DNA of 64,000 bases from Pezicula radicicola. Lineage: Eukaryota > Ascomycota > Leotiomycetes > Helotiales > Dermateaceae. Positions 34,516-46,562 of this stretch are shown in pieces. Numbering within the stretch: position 1 is the stretch's first letter; every line of letters starts with the position of its first letter. The translations under genes were made by a program, and so were the position numbers. The stretch covers positions 685,120-749,119 of the forward strand of contig PDUO01000024.1 of assembly GCA_003008705.1 (NCBI GenBank), written 5' to 3'. A model generated the notes under the pieces. That model saw only the letters and a program-made list of their open reading frames with translations, did no database searches and was not told the origin of the DNA.

Positions 34516-34712
34516 ATCTCTAAAGCTCTAAATGGACTTTTTTTTTCACTATTCATGAAGTCTTCATGACCTGAGTGAAAAGGCAGCAATGCCAATTTTA
34601 GAATTTGAATGCCGACATTTCTTCCCATTGGAAGTGTCTCCCACGGAGCTTTAAATGTCTGCTTTGTATTTTTGACCCACGACTGGCATAAATCTACAGG
34701 CCAAGTCTCTGA

Positions 34713-37589
34713 TTGTGCACAGGACTTAATTCGGAACCCCTACGCGAACCAGAGTCAGTAGCGCAACTTCAACCTATCGATTTATCAGAGTATCTAATGC
34801 CAGATACCTCGATCTTTGGGAATCAGTATGACCTCCACCACGCAATCAAGAAGGGAGACGGCCCAACTGTCCGTAGATTGCTAGCAGAGGGGGCGAAAGT
34901 AGACGAAGAAGATTTTTTCTTCGAAACCGGTCTAAGTTTAGCTATTAGTAGTGGTGACGTCGAGGTTGTCGAAGTACTCTTGAATAATGGGGCCAATATC
35001 GAGAGGAGAGACCATTACTCTATGGAGACACCATTAATGAAAGCTACAAGATTAAGATCCCACGTAATAGTTAACTTGCTGCTCCAGCGAGGGGCAGACA
35101 GCCAGTCGAGGGATTGGAGTGGAAATACAGCATTACATATCGCTTGTGAATGTGGTGATGAGGGAGTCGTAGACTTACTACTCCAACGAGGGGACAATAT
35201 TGAGGAGAGATGCTCTAACTCCATGGATACGCCATTGCTTCTGGCCACAAGATTAGAACATCACGCCCTTGTTGATTTCCTGGTTCAACGAGGGGCCGAC
35301 ATCGAGGCAGCGGATAGAAGTGGGAAAACATCGTTACATATCGTTTCTGAAATTGGGAATGATAATATTGCTAAGGTTTTGCTGAAGAGTGGTGCTAATA
35401 CTGAGGCAAAGGAGTCTACAAAGCAGAGGACTCCGCTACACTACGCAGCTGAAAAGGGGAATTTGGCTGTGGTCCAGCATTTGTTGCAAAGTCAAGCTCA
35501 TACCAACGCTCAAGATACTGCACTTGGCGAAACAGCCCTGCATCTGGCAGCTGAACATGGCCACACAGATGTTGTCAATCTCTTAGTCTCTAAAGGGGCT
35601 GCTGTTAATGCTTGTTTGTACAACAGTCGTAAAACAGCTTTGCATCTGGCATCATTGAATGGCCATGATGCAGCGGCAAAAATACTGGTAAAAGAAGGGG
35701 CTGATGTCGCAGCAAAACAGTACCCCAACGTGGATGGTAACACATCACTGCATCTCGCTGCTCGGAACGGCCACCATCTGGTTTTAGGCCTCCTTTGTGT
35801 CGAGAGCACTCTGGATGAAAGAGAAAAACTTGATGGCAACACACCGCTCCTCCTTGCCGCCCTCGGAGGGCACATTCTTGCAGTGAAAATTTTATTGGGG
35901 AAGGGTGCTGACATTGAAGCCAAAAACTACCAAGGGCTAACGGCACTACACTTAGCTCTCAAAGGAGGTCACTCGAAACTCGCACTATTGCTTCTTAATG
36001 AGGGAGCAAGCACGGCCTGGCCAGATGCTACGGTCACACCCTTACAATATGCAGCTTTCCTTGGGCAAATCTCTGTGGCGCAGAAACTGTTAGATCTGGG
36101 CGCGGACGTTCAAGAGACGCGTGAATATGGAAAGACGGGATTACACTATGCAGCTTCAGCCGGCCAGATAGGAATTGTCTCATTGTTGCTTGCAAACAAA
36201 GCTGAAATGGACGCTCGAAATGATGCTGGGTGCACGGCACTGCACGACGCATCACGCAATGGCCATAGAGCTACGGTGCGTTTACTCCTGAACTGTGGCG
36301 CTGCTGTTACGCTCAGCGACAACATTGGAAGGACTGCACTCCACGACGCAGCATCACGGGGGCACGAAGATGTGGTGCAACTACTCATTGATGGTGGCGC
36401 TGATTGTACAGCAACAGATAAAGAGATCTTTGGGCCCCTTCATTCAGCAGCTGCGGCTGGCCACGTTAATGTTATGCTCCTGTTGCTTCGAGCAGGAGCA
36501 GTTGTCGATGGCCTAGCATCCAGACGGCGAACCCCCCTAAGCGTTGCTTGTCTGAACGGCCACGAGTCAGCTGCAAGAGTCTTGCTGAAAGAGGGAGCTC
36601 AAGTAGCGTCACCCGAAATATCCTCCTCTTTAAATGCAGCGGCAATGGGAGGTCACCTAGGAGTTGTTGATCTATTACTAAGTCATTGCAGTAGTAATGG
36701 TATAATTAGTGACGCTGATGCACTGCTTATGGCAGCACAGAATGGTCACGCAATGGTGATCAAGCACTTACTAAACTGTGCGGGTTTTGACATCAGTGCA
36801 ACCGGAGTTGCAGGAGTATCTGCCTTGCATTTTGCAGCTACCAGCGGGCACGATTCTGCTATACAAGTGCTTTTAGAAGGAGGTGCTAATATCGACCAAC
36901 GCTCTGATATGGGATGGCTACCGATTCACGGAGCAGCTCTTAATGGCCATACATCCACTATAAGGGCATTGTTGAATGCTGGAAGCGGCGTCGGATGTTT
37001 GCAAGATATTTTCACTGAAGATCTTTCCAACCTCCGACGATTGGACCAAGAGGGTCTGGTGCGCTTGTTCGCCGAATATGCAAAGGCTACAAAGCGGTTT
37101 TATAATTCCATCAAGAATGGTGAAATAACAAGCATCCGCCAGCAAGCGACGAATAAAGCGATCGTTAATATGAGAGACGGGAATGGCAATACGGCATTGC
37201 ACGCGGCTGCTGGATATAACTGCATAGAAGCTATTCCGATCTTGTGTGATATAGGTGTCAGTGTGAACACCAGAAATGGGATAAAGCGAACGGCATTACA
37301 TGCAGCTGTTCGAACACATAACATCGAGGCTCAACGCCTCTTGCTACATCATGGAGCTGACGTGAACATAAGGGATTATCGTGGGCATACGGCACTCCAT
37401 TGCGCGGTACAGACTGAACAAGAAATGTCTGTCAAGATTCTAGTCGAAGCAGGTGCTGACATTGGTATTAAGGATGATGTGGGCCAAATGAACGCACTTC
37501 AATATGCTGAAGCACAAGGGTATGAAGCAATTATTCCATTACTTTCAGGCCGGCTAGCAAAAGATTTCGAAGAACGTCACAAAGTATAG
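34713..37589 (+). CDS. Large ankyrin-repeat protein (possible C-terminal part of hydrolase-ankyrin fusion)
   Basis: One unbroken frame of about 950 residues made almost wholly of 33-residue ankyrin repeats, roughly 25 by eye. Typical units read GKTSLHIVSEIGNDNIAKVL and GNTALHAAAGYNCIEAIPIL. A region at about 770-810 (DLSNLRRLDQEGLVRLFAEY) departs from the repeat. The open frame begins without ATG just after a TGA and has an acceptor-like GTGCACAG at 34721-34728. The first ATG in frame is at 34797 (MPDTSIFGNQYDLHHA). I therefore think a 5' exon is missing and that the hydrolase at 33156-34472 supplies it. Ankyrin arrays serve as binding or sensing scaffolds. No nucleotide-binding domain is present between hydrolase and repeats. 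Confidence 0.85.
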   Translation: MCTGLNSEPLREPESVAQLQPIDLSEYLMPDTSIFGNQYDLHHAIKKGDGPTVRRLLAEGAKVDEEDFFFETGLSLAISSGDVEVVEVLLNNGANIERRDHYSMETPLMKATRLRSHVIVNLLLQRGADSQSRDWSGNTALHIACECGDEGVVDLLLQRGDNIEERCSNSMDTPLLLATRLEHHALVDFLVQRGADIEAADRSGKTSLHIVSEIGNDNIAKVLLKSGANTEAKESTKQRTPLHYAAEKGNLAVVQHLLQSQAHTNAQDTALGETALHLAAEHGHTDVVNLLVSKGAAVNACLYNSRKTALHLASLNGHDAAAKILVKEGADVAAKQYPNVDGNTSLHLAARNGHHLVLGLLCVESTLDEREKLDGNTPLLLAALGGHILAVKILLGKGADIEAKNYQGLTALHLALKGGHSKLALLLLNEGASTAWPDATVTPLQYAAFLGQISVAQKLLDLGADVQETREYGKTGLHYAASAGQIGIVSLLLANKAEMDARNDAGCTALHDASRNGHRATVRLLLNCGAAVTLSDNIGRTALHDAASRGHEDVVQLLIDGGADCTATDKEIFGPLHSAAAAGHVNVMLLLLRAGAVVDGLASRRRTPLSVACLNGHESAARVLLKEGAQVASPEISSSLNAAAMGGHLGVVDLLLSHCSSNGIISDADALLMAAQNGHAMVIKHLLNCAGFDISATGVAGVSALHFAATSGHDSAIQVLLEGGANIDQRSDMGWLPIHGAALNGHTSTIRALLNAGSGVGCLQDIFTEDLSNLRRLDQEGLVRLFAEYAKATKRFYNSIKNGEITSIRQQATNKAIVNMRDGNGNTALHAAAGYNCIEAIPILCDIGVSVNTRNGIKRTALHAAVRTHNIEAQRLLLHHGADVNIRDYRGHTALHCAVQTEQEMSVKILVEAGADIGIKDDVGQMNALQYAEAQGYEAIIPLLSGRLAKDFEERHKV

Positions 37590-39144
37590 ATTTAAACTCT
37601 GGATTTAGACTCTTTAGAACTTTGAACCAACTTGATACAATGCTTGTTTCCACGATCCGACTCAACCTCTGCTATTATGACTTGCTCTACGAAAATAGAA
37701 CGTAACGTGTCTTTCCAAATAAAACTCTCTATCTATCTATAAGAGGTAGGAAGGATGTGTAACCCAGGGGGGTATTACGGGCGAGAGGAGCGTGGATACA
37801 GTTGAGTAGGAGTGATAGACATAGAAGTTTAGGGTTCGGCCATTAGAGTCGATGGGTCTAGGCCGATATTGACGAAAAATTTCTACCGACATGTCATCTT
37901 AGCTTAGGTTTACTATTCGAAACGGTCGATGAGGCCAGATCCTACTTTAATAGAGCCAAGAGAGTTGTAGCTGGTTGAAATTAGCTCTAGATATGTGACT
38001 CTTCTGGAACATCGAATTGACATGCTAAGCCCCGACTGCTAGACAGACGATGAGATGTATAGATGCCAGAGACGAATAGATTGCTTTTAAGCTTTGACAA
38101 AGAGTCCTTAAGAAATATATGCGCCCAAAACACTATATGAAGAATAAAATCATTAAACAGCTTATTAGTGACGCGGAATAATTTCTCCACATGGCCCAGC
38201 ACATCGTCTCCTTTTGGCGTGCTACACCTATTGTAAGAAAGAATCAGGAAGAGGCAGAAAATAGAGTTTATAGATGTACATCCTTTGAAGCGCGAAACTC
38301 GTTTTCAAGGTCGTTTTACAGCTCTCCTCGAATAACTCATTCAGATAATTCTTCTTTAGTTAAACTAATAGAACAAAATATTCATTTACTATTGAAATAT
38401 TTCCAGCAGGAGAAAGGGTGTCTCGTGTCCGTACTTCCTCCTAAAGAGCTAGGGAACTCGAATTTTGTAGCATTATAGAGGCAGTTTCTTAAGTTCCAGC
38501 CCCGTATATTATGTAAACAAGTTTGGCAAGTTGGAAATGGCGCTACAAGAAAGGGAGTGGAAATCTCTAAGAGGCGGGAGGTAGTATATTCGGATAATAA
38601 TAGGTACTGATAGCATAGCGTTAATGCTAATAGCGTAAGAAGACTCCAAGTTAGTAGTCTAGTAAGTTGCAATTTCTTAGAAGATGTGCAGTTAGAATGC
38701 TTGAATAGCTAATATAGTATAATTGCTGCTAAATAGATCCTATACCCAAAGATAGATTACGAGCGCTTAACGACTTCCTTTATGTGCAACATCTTAAGAC
38801 AGCAGAGGGCGATGTTGATGCAGCGGAATAGGCTAAGAGGCACTAATCATTATGATGTTAGGAAATATAACAAAATGATTTGTTGATTTGGAATAATCTA
38901 AAACAGCAGGTTTTAGAGAGTCCTGCCATAAAGTATAGTATATGATCATCATATCCTGGCCAGGTAAATTTATGATATTTAGTGGCAAGCGAAATAATTG
39001 GAACCTTAGTTTGGACAATTGTTGCATAAACAAAGACAAAACCAGCTAAACTCGGCGGCTATGGCACCTCAGCATTGCGTTTAACTGTGATATTTTGTGC
39101 TAGATATTTTACAGGTCGCCAAGGAATGCAAGTCTTCAGCGTGC
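37590..39144. other. AT-rich stretch with a decayed frame
   Basis: On the plus strand 38191-38478 is open, a TAG follows, and the same frame continues to about 38610 (FLKFQPRILCKQVWQVGNG). This suggests a dead gene end of unknown family. Otherwise no feature. Confidence 0.4.
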
Positions 39145-42100
39145 TCATCTTAAATCCCTCTGTAGTGACACTTCATTTGAATCATTTCTCCATTCCCCAA
39201 TGTCAAATTCAAACTCGCCACTATCACTACCACTACCACCTATTTTCGCAGTCATCTCTGGCTGGCTGAACATATTTCCAGTAAAGCCGGGTCCAAATAA
39301 CAAGAACGACGGATCGTCCATCCATTCATATACCATAGGCGGCGGTGACAGAGCAATCTGGATATTTGAACCAGATTGGTCCCGGACAGCTGGGGTTGGT
39401 GGATTCTGAGACGCTTCATCTGAACCGTGGTCTTGCTTCTCGTCAGTCTCTGAACGATTCAACCCGGCAGGTGGTTGACGTAGGCCGTCTACCAGCGAAG
39501 GTACCAAAGAGGAGGGTGTTGGTATTGGTGGAATCATTGATCCAGGACCAGCCCTATCTTGAGATTGTCTCTCTGAAGTAATGGCGGATACATGGTCATT
39601 TAAGCCAGTTGCAATGCTTGTTCGATAGGCGGTAATAGCGGCATCCTGCGATCGAGTTATCATACTACTTAGGCGGTCAAGGTACGCTTGTAACAATGGT
39701 CCAGATTCCAGCATCGGAAGTCTATTTTCCATATCGATATCATTAACTTCTGCTTCTAGATTCGCTCGGAAGATCCTTGGCACCTCTTGCCGCATATATT
39801 CTTCGATTGAGACTGTTTGCAGCTCATCTGCCCGTCCTATATCATCTTGTATAGGTTCAAAGTCTGGCGCATTGTTAGCTGCTTGATCCAAGATTGCTAA
39901 ATAATGACTAACTCCATGGGTGATAATAGTAAACTTGAGACCAGAAAACTTTACTCACGTGGTGATGGGATTTCAACGTCATCAGGGAACAGCATGTGGT
40001 ATATGTCTCTCCACCTGTCCTCTTCGGTCTGATTAGGGGATGCTTTCTTCCTGCTTCTTAGTTGCTTTTCGACGTCAGGTGTAATACCCTCAACTGGGTG
40101 CCCGGGCCTCAAGGTACATATGTTAGCGACAGCAAGGTGGCTATTCAGAGCAGCCTGGTTCTTGAAAAACAGCCAACACCTGACGCATTGGATTGGCGAG
40201 CGGTGATGCCTGTAAAGATGCTCCCTTTTGTGTATATTAGCAACTAGTTAACAAACAGGCTCGAAGACTTACTTTACACGATGGATCAATTCGAAAGGAG
40301 TCAGCGCGCAGGTTCTATGCTGATGTACGTTATATTTGGAAGGATTGTGCTTTCTAAATGGACATGCAAGTTTGAATGAGATCCTTTCGTCGGCACTGGG
40401 AACCATATTATACTTTGGTCGTTTGGGTGATCCTTCATCATCGCCTCGCTCATCCTCTTGTTCGCCTTCACGAGGCCTTTTCTGGGCATTGGGCAACGTA
40501 AGCGGTTGTCGGGAACCAGATCCTGATGTCGTTGCCCCAGTAGTTGCAGCGGTTGGTGCGGAATATGCTGCTACTTTTATGCACCGACTGACAATGGCAT
40601 CGCCCCTTTCATTGTAAACTTCCCAAAACGCTCTCATGATCTGCTCAACGAGATCCTGTTTCAGTGGCGATGAAGCGAGGCTCGGTAACTCGACCAGTGA
40701 CGTGACCAAACTATCACAATCATCTTCACTCCAGTTCGCATCGTCTTCTAAAGATGAATCGCTATCATCATCCTTGCTTGGAGTTGAGAAAGGACTGGCC
40801 CGAGAACCCAGCTCTGGAAGTGGAGAGTCCGACGGTCCTGATTTCTCATGTTGCGACTCGATTCTTTCTTGGACGTTTTTTGGAATTTCAGCTCCTCCAT
40901 TCAACCCAACTCTGTCATTGCGCTTTGATGATGTTTCTTTGGTCGTGGTGATATTTGGAAGTTCCCGACCACACATCACATCCATCGATGAGTCCTTAGA
41001 CCTTCTTATTGGTGCGGTGGTTTCCATGTAGATGCCACTATCACGATCTCTACAGTCACTATCTCTAGAGTTGTCTGACATGTTTTTGACACGTATGTTT
41101 GAACGGCCAGCCAGATTATCCCAGGACAGAGTTGGTCCTGGATAGTGGGATATTGATCCAACCCAAGAGCCGGCTGGAGGTACTCGGACACTGCTGACTG
41201 GGGTTTGTGTTATTAACGGCGTGTAAGCTGGGTATTCGTGCATGGCCGAGATCTGATCTGGAGGCGGAAGTTGGAATGTGGGTAGATTGGACGCTGCGGA
41301 CCTCTGAGTGGTGTCCGTCATGGAAGAAAATTGCGAATTCCAACTCGAATCAAGATAACCATCCACTGAGCCTCGGACGCCGTAATTAATAGGATAACCT
41401 GATATAGGTTCTGCATAGCTATTGTTTGGAGTTGCCATATATGCACTATTGTTCCATCGCGTGGGTACAGAGCCATAACCAGAGACGAAATATTGGATTC
41501 CTTTATCCCATAGTGATGACTCTGATGACGGTGAGAATGCCAGGTATGGAGCAAATTCGGTCCCATCAAGGGATTGACAAGGGTCCACCAGGTCCGATTC
41601 AAGACTGGAAAAGTCCAGTCTGTACTCATTATAAGGTGACATTTCTACAGAACGCACATCTGAGATTGTTGACACAGAAGATAAAGAACCCACCGTTGAC
41701 GAAGAGCTTTTAGATCCATGCGAACTAGCCGAATCTTCTGATCGCGATGATAAATCTGACCTCGATCTACTTCTGATAGTAGTAGGGACTTGGAGTAATT
41801 CCGACGAGACGGTGGAATCATTTCTAGTATGATGAGAGAGCTGGCCATCTGGACGAGTGTTGGTAGCTGGGATGATGATGGTTGGAGTTTCATAATTTGA
41901 ATGAGAACATTTGGCCCGCCTACTCCTTGAGAAAAGTCGTCAGCTCCCTGGGAATACCAGCGCTAAGCTATCTCGGGATGTACAGAGCCATATACTCACT
42001 TGCAAATCATACACGGTGCGTCCTGTGGTAATCTGAGCCTGGTTATTGGAGTAGTGCTAGGAGTGAGAAGTTGTCCCTTCCTGGAGCTACTCGCTTGAGC

Positions 42101-42241
42101 CGCTGACGTTACGGGTTCATAGCTGTGAACCTCGAAATCTGGCAATGCCTCTTCCCCACTTGCTGGTGGAGATGGTAACGGTATCGACATGACGGAGGGA
42201 GGTTTATGTGTCTGCTCAAGAAGGCTCTCAGACTGTCTCAC
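39145..42241 (-). CDS. CPFRKHNP-type zinc-finger protein, copy A
   Basis: Four exons (42241-42000, 41925-40273, 40224-39959, 39896-39145) give 970 residues; all junctions keep frame and have GTGAGT/GTAAGT donors. The start could also be the Met of MSIPLPSPP (42190). Residues around 75-90 read CMICKSRRAKC, a lone C-x2-C-x6-C half-cluster. Long Ser-rich disordered sequence follows. The core is ACPFRKHNPSKYNVHQ, then a Cys, then EHLYRHHRSPIQCVRCWLFF with a later His and Cys, resembling an atypical C2H2/C2HC array. The core is followed by the conserved WRDIYHMLFPDD and EEYMRQEVPRIFRANLEAEV blocks. A paralogue lies at 59055-61287. Probably nuclear; no experimental function known to me. The C-terminal third is low-complexity. 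Confidence 0.82.
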
Positions 42242-42981
42242 ACAGATCTGGATAACAGGTATTGAGAGCGATTATGGATGCATGCATTGCGCTCCTGAAG
42301 AGAAGTGTAGATCCGTAGCCGTTGAGGTCTACGTGGTCGAGGATGACTTCAAGATCGAAGTGTTTCGTGACGTTAGTTACGGTGTGCAAAAGTGACAGCC
42401 TTGTCCTGCTCGAAGTTCTAAAAGAGGCAACCCTCGGTGAGCAGAACACGCAGGTGCGCGTAACTCCCCTCCCCTGTTGGCTCAGCCACCATAAGCGACG
42501 CTCCACGTGACCATCACACCTTTCACGCAGCTGCGAGAAACTGTCCTGCTCTTATACTTCAATCTTGGTGTAATCCGCGGCGCAAGCTTCACACAGGAGA
42601 GTAAATCTCGACTAGGTAGATAAACCATGGAGCCGGCAACACGCAACGTCCTTTCCAGTCAAATACGGAAGAGAAGGCGACGCAATTGCGAGATACTGAT
42701 GATGACTTCCCGCAAGCAGGTTTCGAGAATGGAAAATAGCTTTGTATAAAACAATGGGCTGCTGCTCCTCAGGCCCAAAGAGATGTTTCAGTTACCAGTA
42801 TTCAACTAAGAAACTTTCCGTTCAACTGAAGGTCTTTGAAACCTGACCATAAAGCCACGAGCGTGGAATCAATCAAGAAGTCCCAAATATCACTGTTCTT
42901 CTACAGTACAGGTATGTGCGGTTCAGAAACCTCCCTGGTATCTCATGTGGAGCCAATCCTAACATCATTAGATCAGCAATC
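42242..42981. other. Divergent intergenic region
   Basis: 740 bases between the starts of copy A (minus) and the 75-residue gene (plus). Possibly a shared promoter; no specific motif asserted. Confidence 0.45.
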
Positions 42982-43322
42982 ATGTCCAAGCAAGAGAGAG
43001 CCACTTCCTTTGCCAGACAGCGAGTCCAACCCATGTACAAACCAAAGCCCAAGCCCCCACCACAGCCAATAGACCCAGGTAAGAAAGGCTCTATTTCACG
43101 TGCTTGGAAAAGATTCTAACAGCTTCCAGGTTATGGCAAGTGAGAGAAGCTGGTTACGGAGCTCTAGCGAAGAGTGTAGAAGTGTTGAAGAAAGAAGCAC
43201 CTGCTTCAGAGGTATGTTGAGTTCAAACATATACGTGGCCTAATGCTAAAAAATTCGTACAGTGCCCACTCAATTCAGAATGTATTGTAGAACTAGACGA
43301 AAAGAGAAAAGAGACTCGGTAG
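42982..43322 (+). CDS. Small proline/lysine-rich protein, 75 residues, unknown
   Basis: Three exons (42982-43078, 43141-43211, 43263-43322). Exon 1 encodes QRVQPMYKPKPKPPPQP, exon 2 EAGYGALAKSVEVLKKEAP, and exon 3 CPLNSECIVELDEKRKETR. The acceptor of intron 1 is uncertain. The nearer TTCCAG gives a stop within four codons, while ATGGCAAG restores a frame whose downstream exons look coding, so I chose the latter. No signal peptide or membrane segment. The two Cys near the end (C-x5-C) could bind metal or form a disulphide. I do not recognise the family. Confidence 0.6.
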
Positions 43323-44057
43323 AAAGGCAGACTCTTGCAAGTTTCGCCAAGGGAGAAGATAGAGGATTGTAGAAAAGAGTCTGTTTGAATATAAGCAAAT
43401 ATACAACATTGTCAAAGCCTGACTCACGACTTATGTTATATCTAGTTTAAGGCAGTTGGACTTCCCATACTTGGGTCATCCGAGTACGGTAGGTTGACGT
43501 CCTTGGAATAGTTCAAGGTCACATGACCATAATCAATACATGTCCACCTTCTTTTATATATCTCGGTCTCGGTCTTTCGCTTTTGAGCAGTCCAATAGCC
43601 AGAGAAGATGCTTTTTGAAAGCATTCGGACGCTGATCATCCCATTGCAATTAATGAAGCTGCTTTTTTCGAGCCGTGGTCTCCGGAAAGAGGCAGATTAT
43701 CGAACTCTTCCTCGCCATTGTCCATGATTCCCAAGCCTTTGTTGCCGCAGCTCTAATCTTGAATGTGGCGGTGATTAGCAGAGTAAGCTCAAATACAAAG
43801 GTCTTGTTGTTGATGAAGGCAAAGATTCATTCGCGATAGAACTTTTGACGTGGACACTGACTGTACACGTGACTACCGCAAATGACTGTGGATCATACGA
43901 GGCAAGTCCATATAAGGTTAGCACACTCTTTCTAGCGTGAATGTTCTCTGCAAGTCAACCACGATCTGATAAAGCACACCCCCCTCCGCCTCCACGTCGC
44001 GAACTCGCTCCCACTTAACAACTATCATCCATCACATCGAGAACCTCTAGCCAAGCT
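43323..44057. other. Intergenic region, promoter of SF3b p14
   Basis: No supportable gene. The final 100 bases are C-rich upstream sequence of the next gene. Confidence 0.5.
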
Positions 44058-44706
44058 ATGAATCGAGGCGGTAAACTTGCACCCGAAGTAAATCGGTGAG
44101 TCTGCGCTGCCTACCTATGCTGCCTGTCCTTTGGGCATCCGCCCTCGTATAAACAGAAACCCAAGCTAACATCTGTCCTACCTGCAGAGCTTTGTTCGTC
44201 AAGAATCTAAGGTCGGTACTTCTTGTCATGTCACACTCGATATTGGTGGTCTTGTGGAGGGGAATATGCGCTATGGATGGTGATACTGATGGGTTGGCAG
44301 CTACAACGTTACTCCAGAAGAGCTATTCGATCTCTTTGGCAAATTTGGTCCTATTCGGTGCGTCTATACACATGATTCAAGGTTGGAGGATGGCATGCTG
44401 ATAATAGATACAGTCAAGTCCGCCAAGGCATCGCCAACAACACCAAGGGAACCGCGTTCGTTGTCTATGAAGACGTATTGGATGCCAAGCAAGCTTGCGA
44501 TAAGTTGAACGGGTTCAACTTTCAAAATCGATATCTAGTCGGTCCGTGTCCTCATCCCCCTTCCCTGATTAGCAATCAAGCTGATGGAAATGAATGCGAT
44601 AGTCCTATACCACCAACCAGAGAAGATGGCCCGAGCATCGAAACAAGATTTAGAAGAGCGCAAGGACAATTTAGAGCAGCTCAAAAAACAGCACGGTATC
44701 GAATAA
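44058..44706 (+). CDS. SF3B6: Splicing factor 3b subunit p14 (branch-site RNA-binding protein)
   Basis: Five exons (44058-44095, 44188-44211, 44301-44357, 44414-44541, 44603-44706) give 116 residues, close to the human protein (125). The RRM is complete, with RNP2 at ALFVKNL and RNP1 at [10 protein letters not shown]. The family-typical [13 protein letters not shown] follows, then a charged C-terminal helix ([18 protein letters not shown]). p14 sits in the SF3b complex of U2 snRNP and contacts the branch adenosine of introns. Donors vary (GTGAGT, GTCGGT, GTGCGT, GTCCGT); several are weak, but every junction restores conserved sequence. An essential-type housekeeping gene, unusually intron-dense for its size. 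Confidence 0.93.
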
Positions 44707-46562
44707 CAATTTGACGGGTCTGCGGCGACGCTCTCACACGCAAAGGCACAAGCTTCTCCACGTCGACATCAACCTCGGAAGAAGTCAATGAAGCCTGCTT
44801 CGCCGCACAATATCACTCATAAGGCTCCTGCGGGCCCGTCACGCGTTATGTCCAATGGGAAGGACAGTAGTATCTCGAGCTCAGGATCAGGATCAGAGAA
44901 TGGGCGGAGAAGTACTACGACAACGATATCTCCTTTGTTTGCTTTTGTGCGTGGCTTGATATTTCCAAAGGCGTTGAGGGAGGTTTCTCTGGCTGGTTGA
45001 AAACGAACAGCCTAAGCCCGGTTATTACGGTGATGGATGGCTCTATTTCCAAAAACCATCGCATTTTTTCGATGCTTTTATTTCCTACACTTGTTCTTCT
45101 AGTCTGGATTTGGGGGGATGGGGACTTCTATCTTGCTAGTTCTAGCAATTGATAAGATATACATCGGCTGCTGCTTCTGAGAGCAGCAGTCCCAACGACA
45201 CCCACTTGGCTCTATGTCACCATGGCTATTACTTTGCATCCATGACTTTTAATATTGCTAACTAAGCCGTACAACTCACTCAGTGGCAAACAGCGCGCAA
45301 TGCAGGAGTATATAATTGGCTTTTATACTTGTCCCAAGCTCCTGAAACCTTCATCCATCCAGCTACCCTGGCTATAACACAGACCAAAGGCCATGTCAGT
45401 AGGCAGGAATTCTCCGTCACTCTATCGTAATACATGTAATTATTCATAAATTGACGTGATAATCAGCCTGAATAATTTAATATTCCTCTTATTAAGCAAG
45501 GCATTTCATACATTTTAGGACCTTCCGAGGCTATTCTCCTTTTATATATTAGTATATAACAACACTTTAAATAATATAATATTTAATTAAAGATAAGGGA
45601 TACGATTGTTTAGGAGTTTAGAGCTTAATAGGAACTTTAGGGATATAGATAAATATTCGAAGGTTAGGATTCGGTCAGGATTCATAAAATGACGGTAATT
45701 TGACCGTCAATTTATAGATTGACCCGACGGGTAATATAAAAGTCCAAAAAGACAGGCAGGACTACTAGGTAATGTACTGCTACCCAAAGTTACCGCTAAA
45801 GCCGCTCCTCAGGCAAACCATAAGATAAACAATGATCAATAAAACAATAAAGGTAAAACCCGAGACAAGGCACCAGGTGGACCCACACCAACTCACTCAG
45901 CCAAGCCCAAATTCACTTATCATCCAGTAAATTCGTCAGCCTGACAACTCAGGCACAAAAGCAAAAACCTCCAACCTCCCCACCTGTCCACGCAGATAAA
46001 GGGTGTACGAAAGGGGCTTCATCACGAGACTGTGACAGACTACGATTCATGCAACCCATAGCTACTTCGTGCATTCTTCTCATTGGCTAACCTACCTCCC
46101 TAATGAATTTCTGACTTGCATATGATGGTCTGCGTACTGCATCTACCTTCTGCTTCTGCAGTTATGTGCAGTACGGTACTTTTCATACATTAGTGGTTTG
46201 GATACACGGTATTGGGTACGATTGGGTGCACTAGTTTGTTAACTAGTTAAGTGTGAGTGCGTGAGGTATTGGGTGGTGTGGTACACAGCTATGGACCTAA
46301 ATAACAAGTGGGGGTCTGCTGACACTTCACCTTTTGGTGAGGGGTTCAACTGGTATGATTTGGGAATTTTTGGCTTATCTCTTTTTTAGTATTTGTACCC
46401 CTCTTTTCTTCCTTTCTACTTTCTGTTTTCTTTCCTTCTTGTTTTTCGGGAAAGAAGAAACAAGGTTACAAAGTTTAAAAACTGTCAGAGAGAAATACCG
46501 AATCGATAAAGGTCGTTTTAAGAGTTTTTGGGTTTACAACGAAAGAAAGAGAAGAAGAGAAA
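44707..46562. other. Intergenic, AT-rich in the middle
   Basis: 45440-45760 is strongly AT-rich and contains a short palindrome TGACGGTAATTTGACCGTCA at about 45689-45708. The last 200 bases are a pyrimidine-rich leader before the 27-residue gene. No other gene is seen. Confidence 0.5.

Noticed and set aside
35510..35946. Two overlapping minus-strand frames (137 and 113 codons)
   Set aside because: Antisense shadows of the ankyrin repeats; their periodicity only mirrors the repeat.
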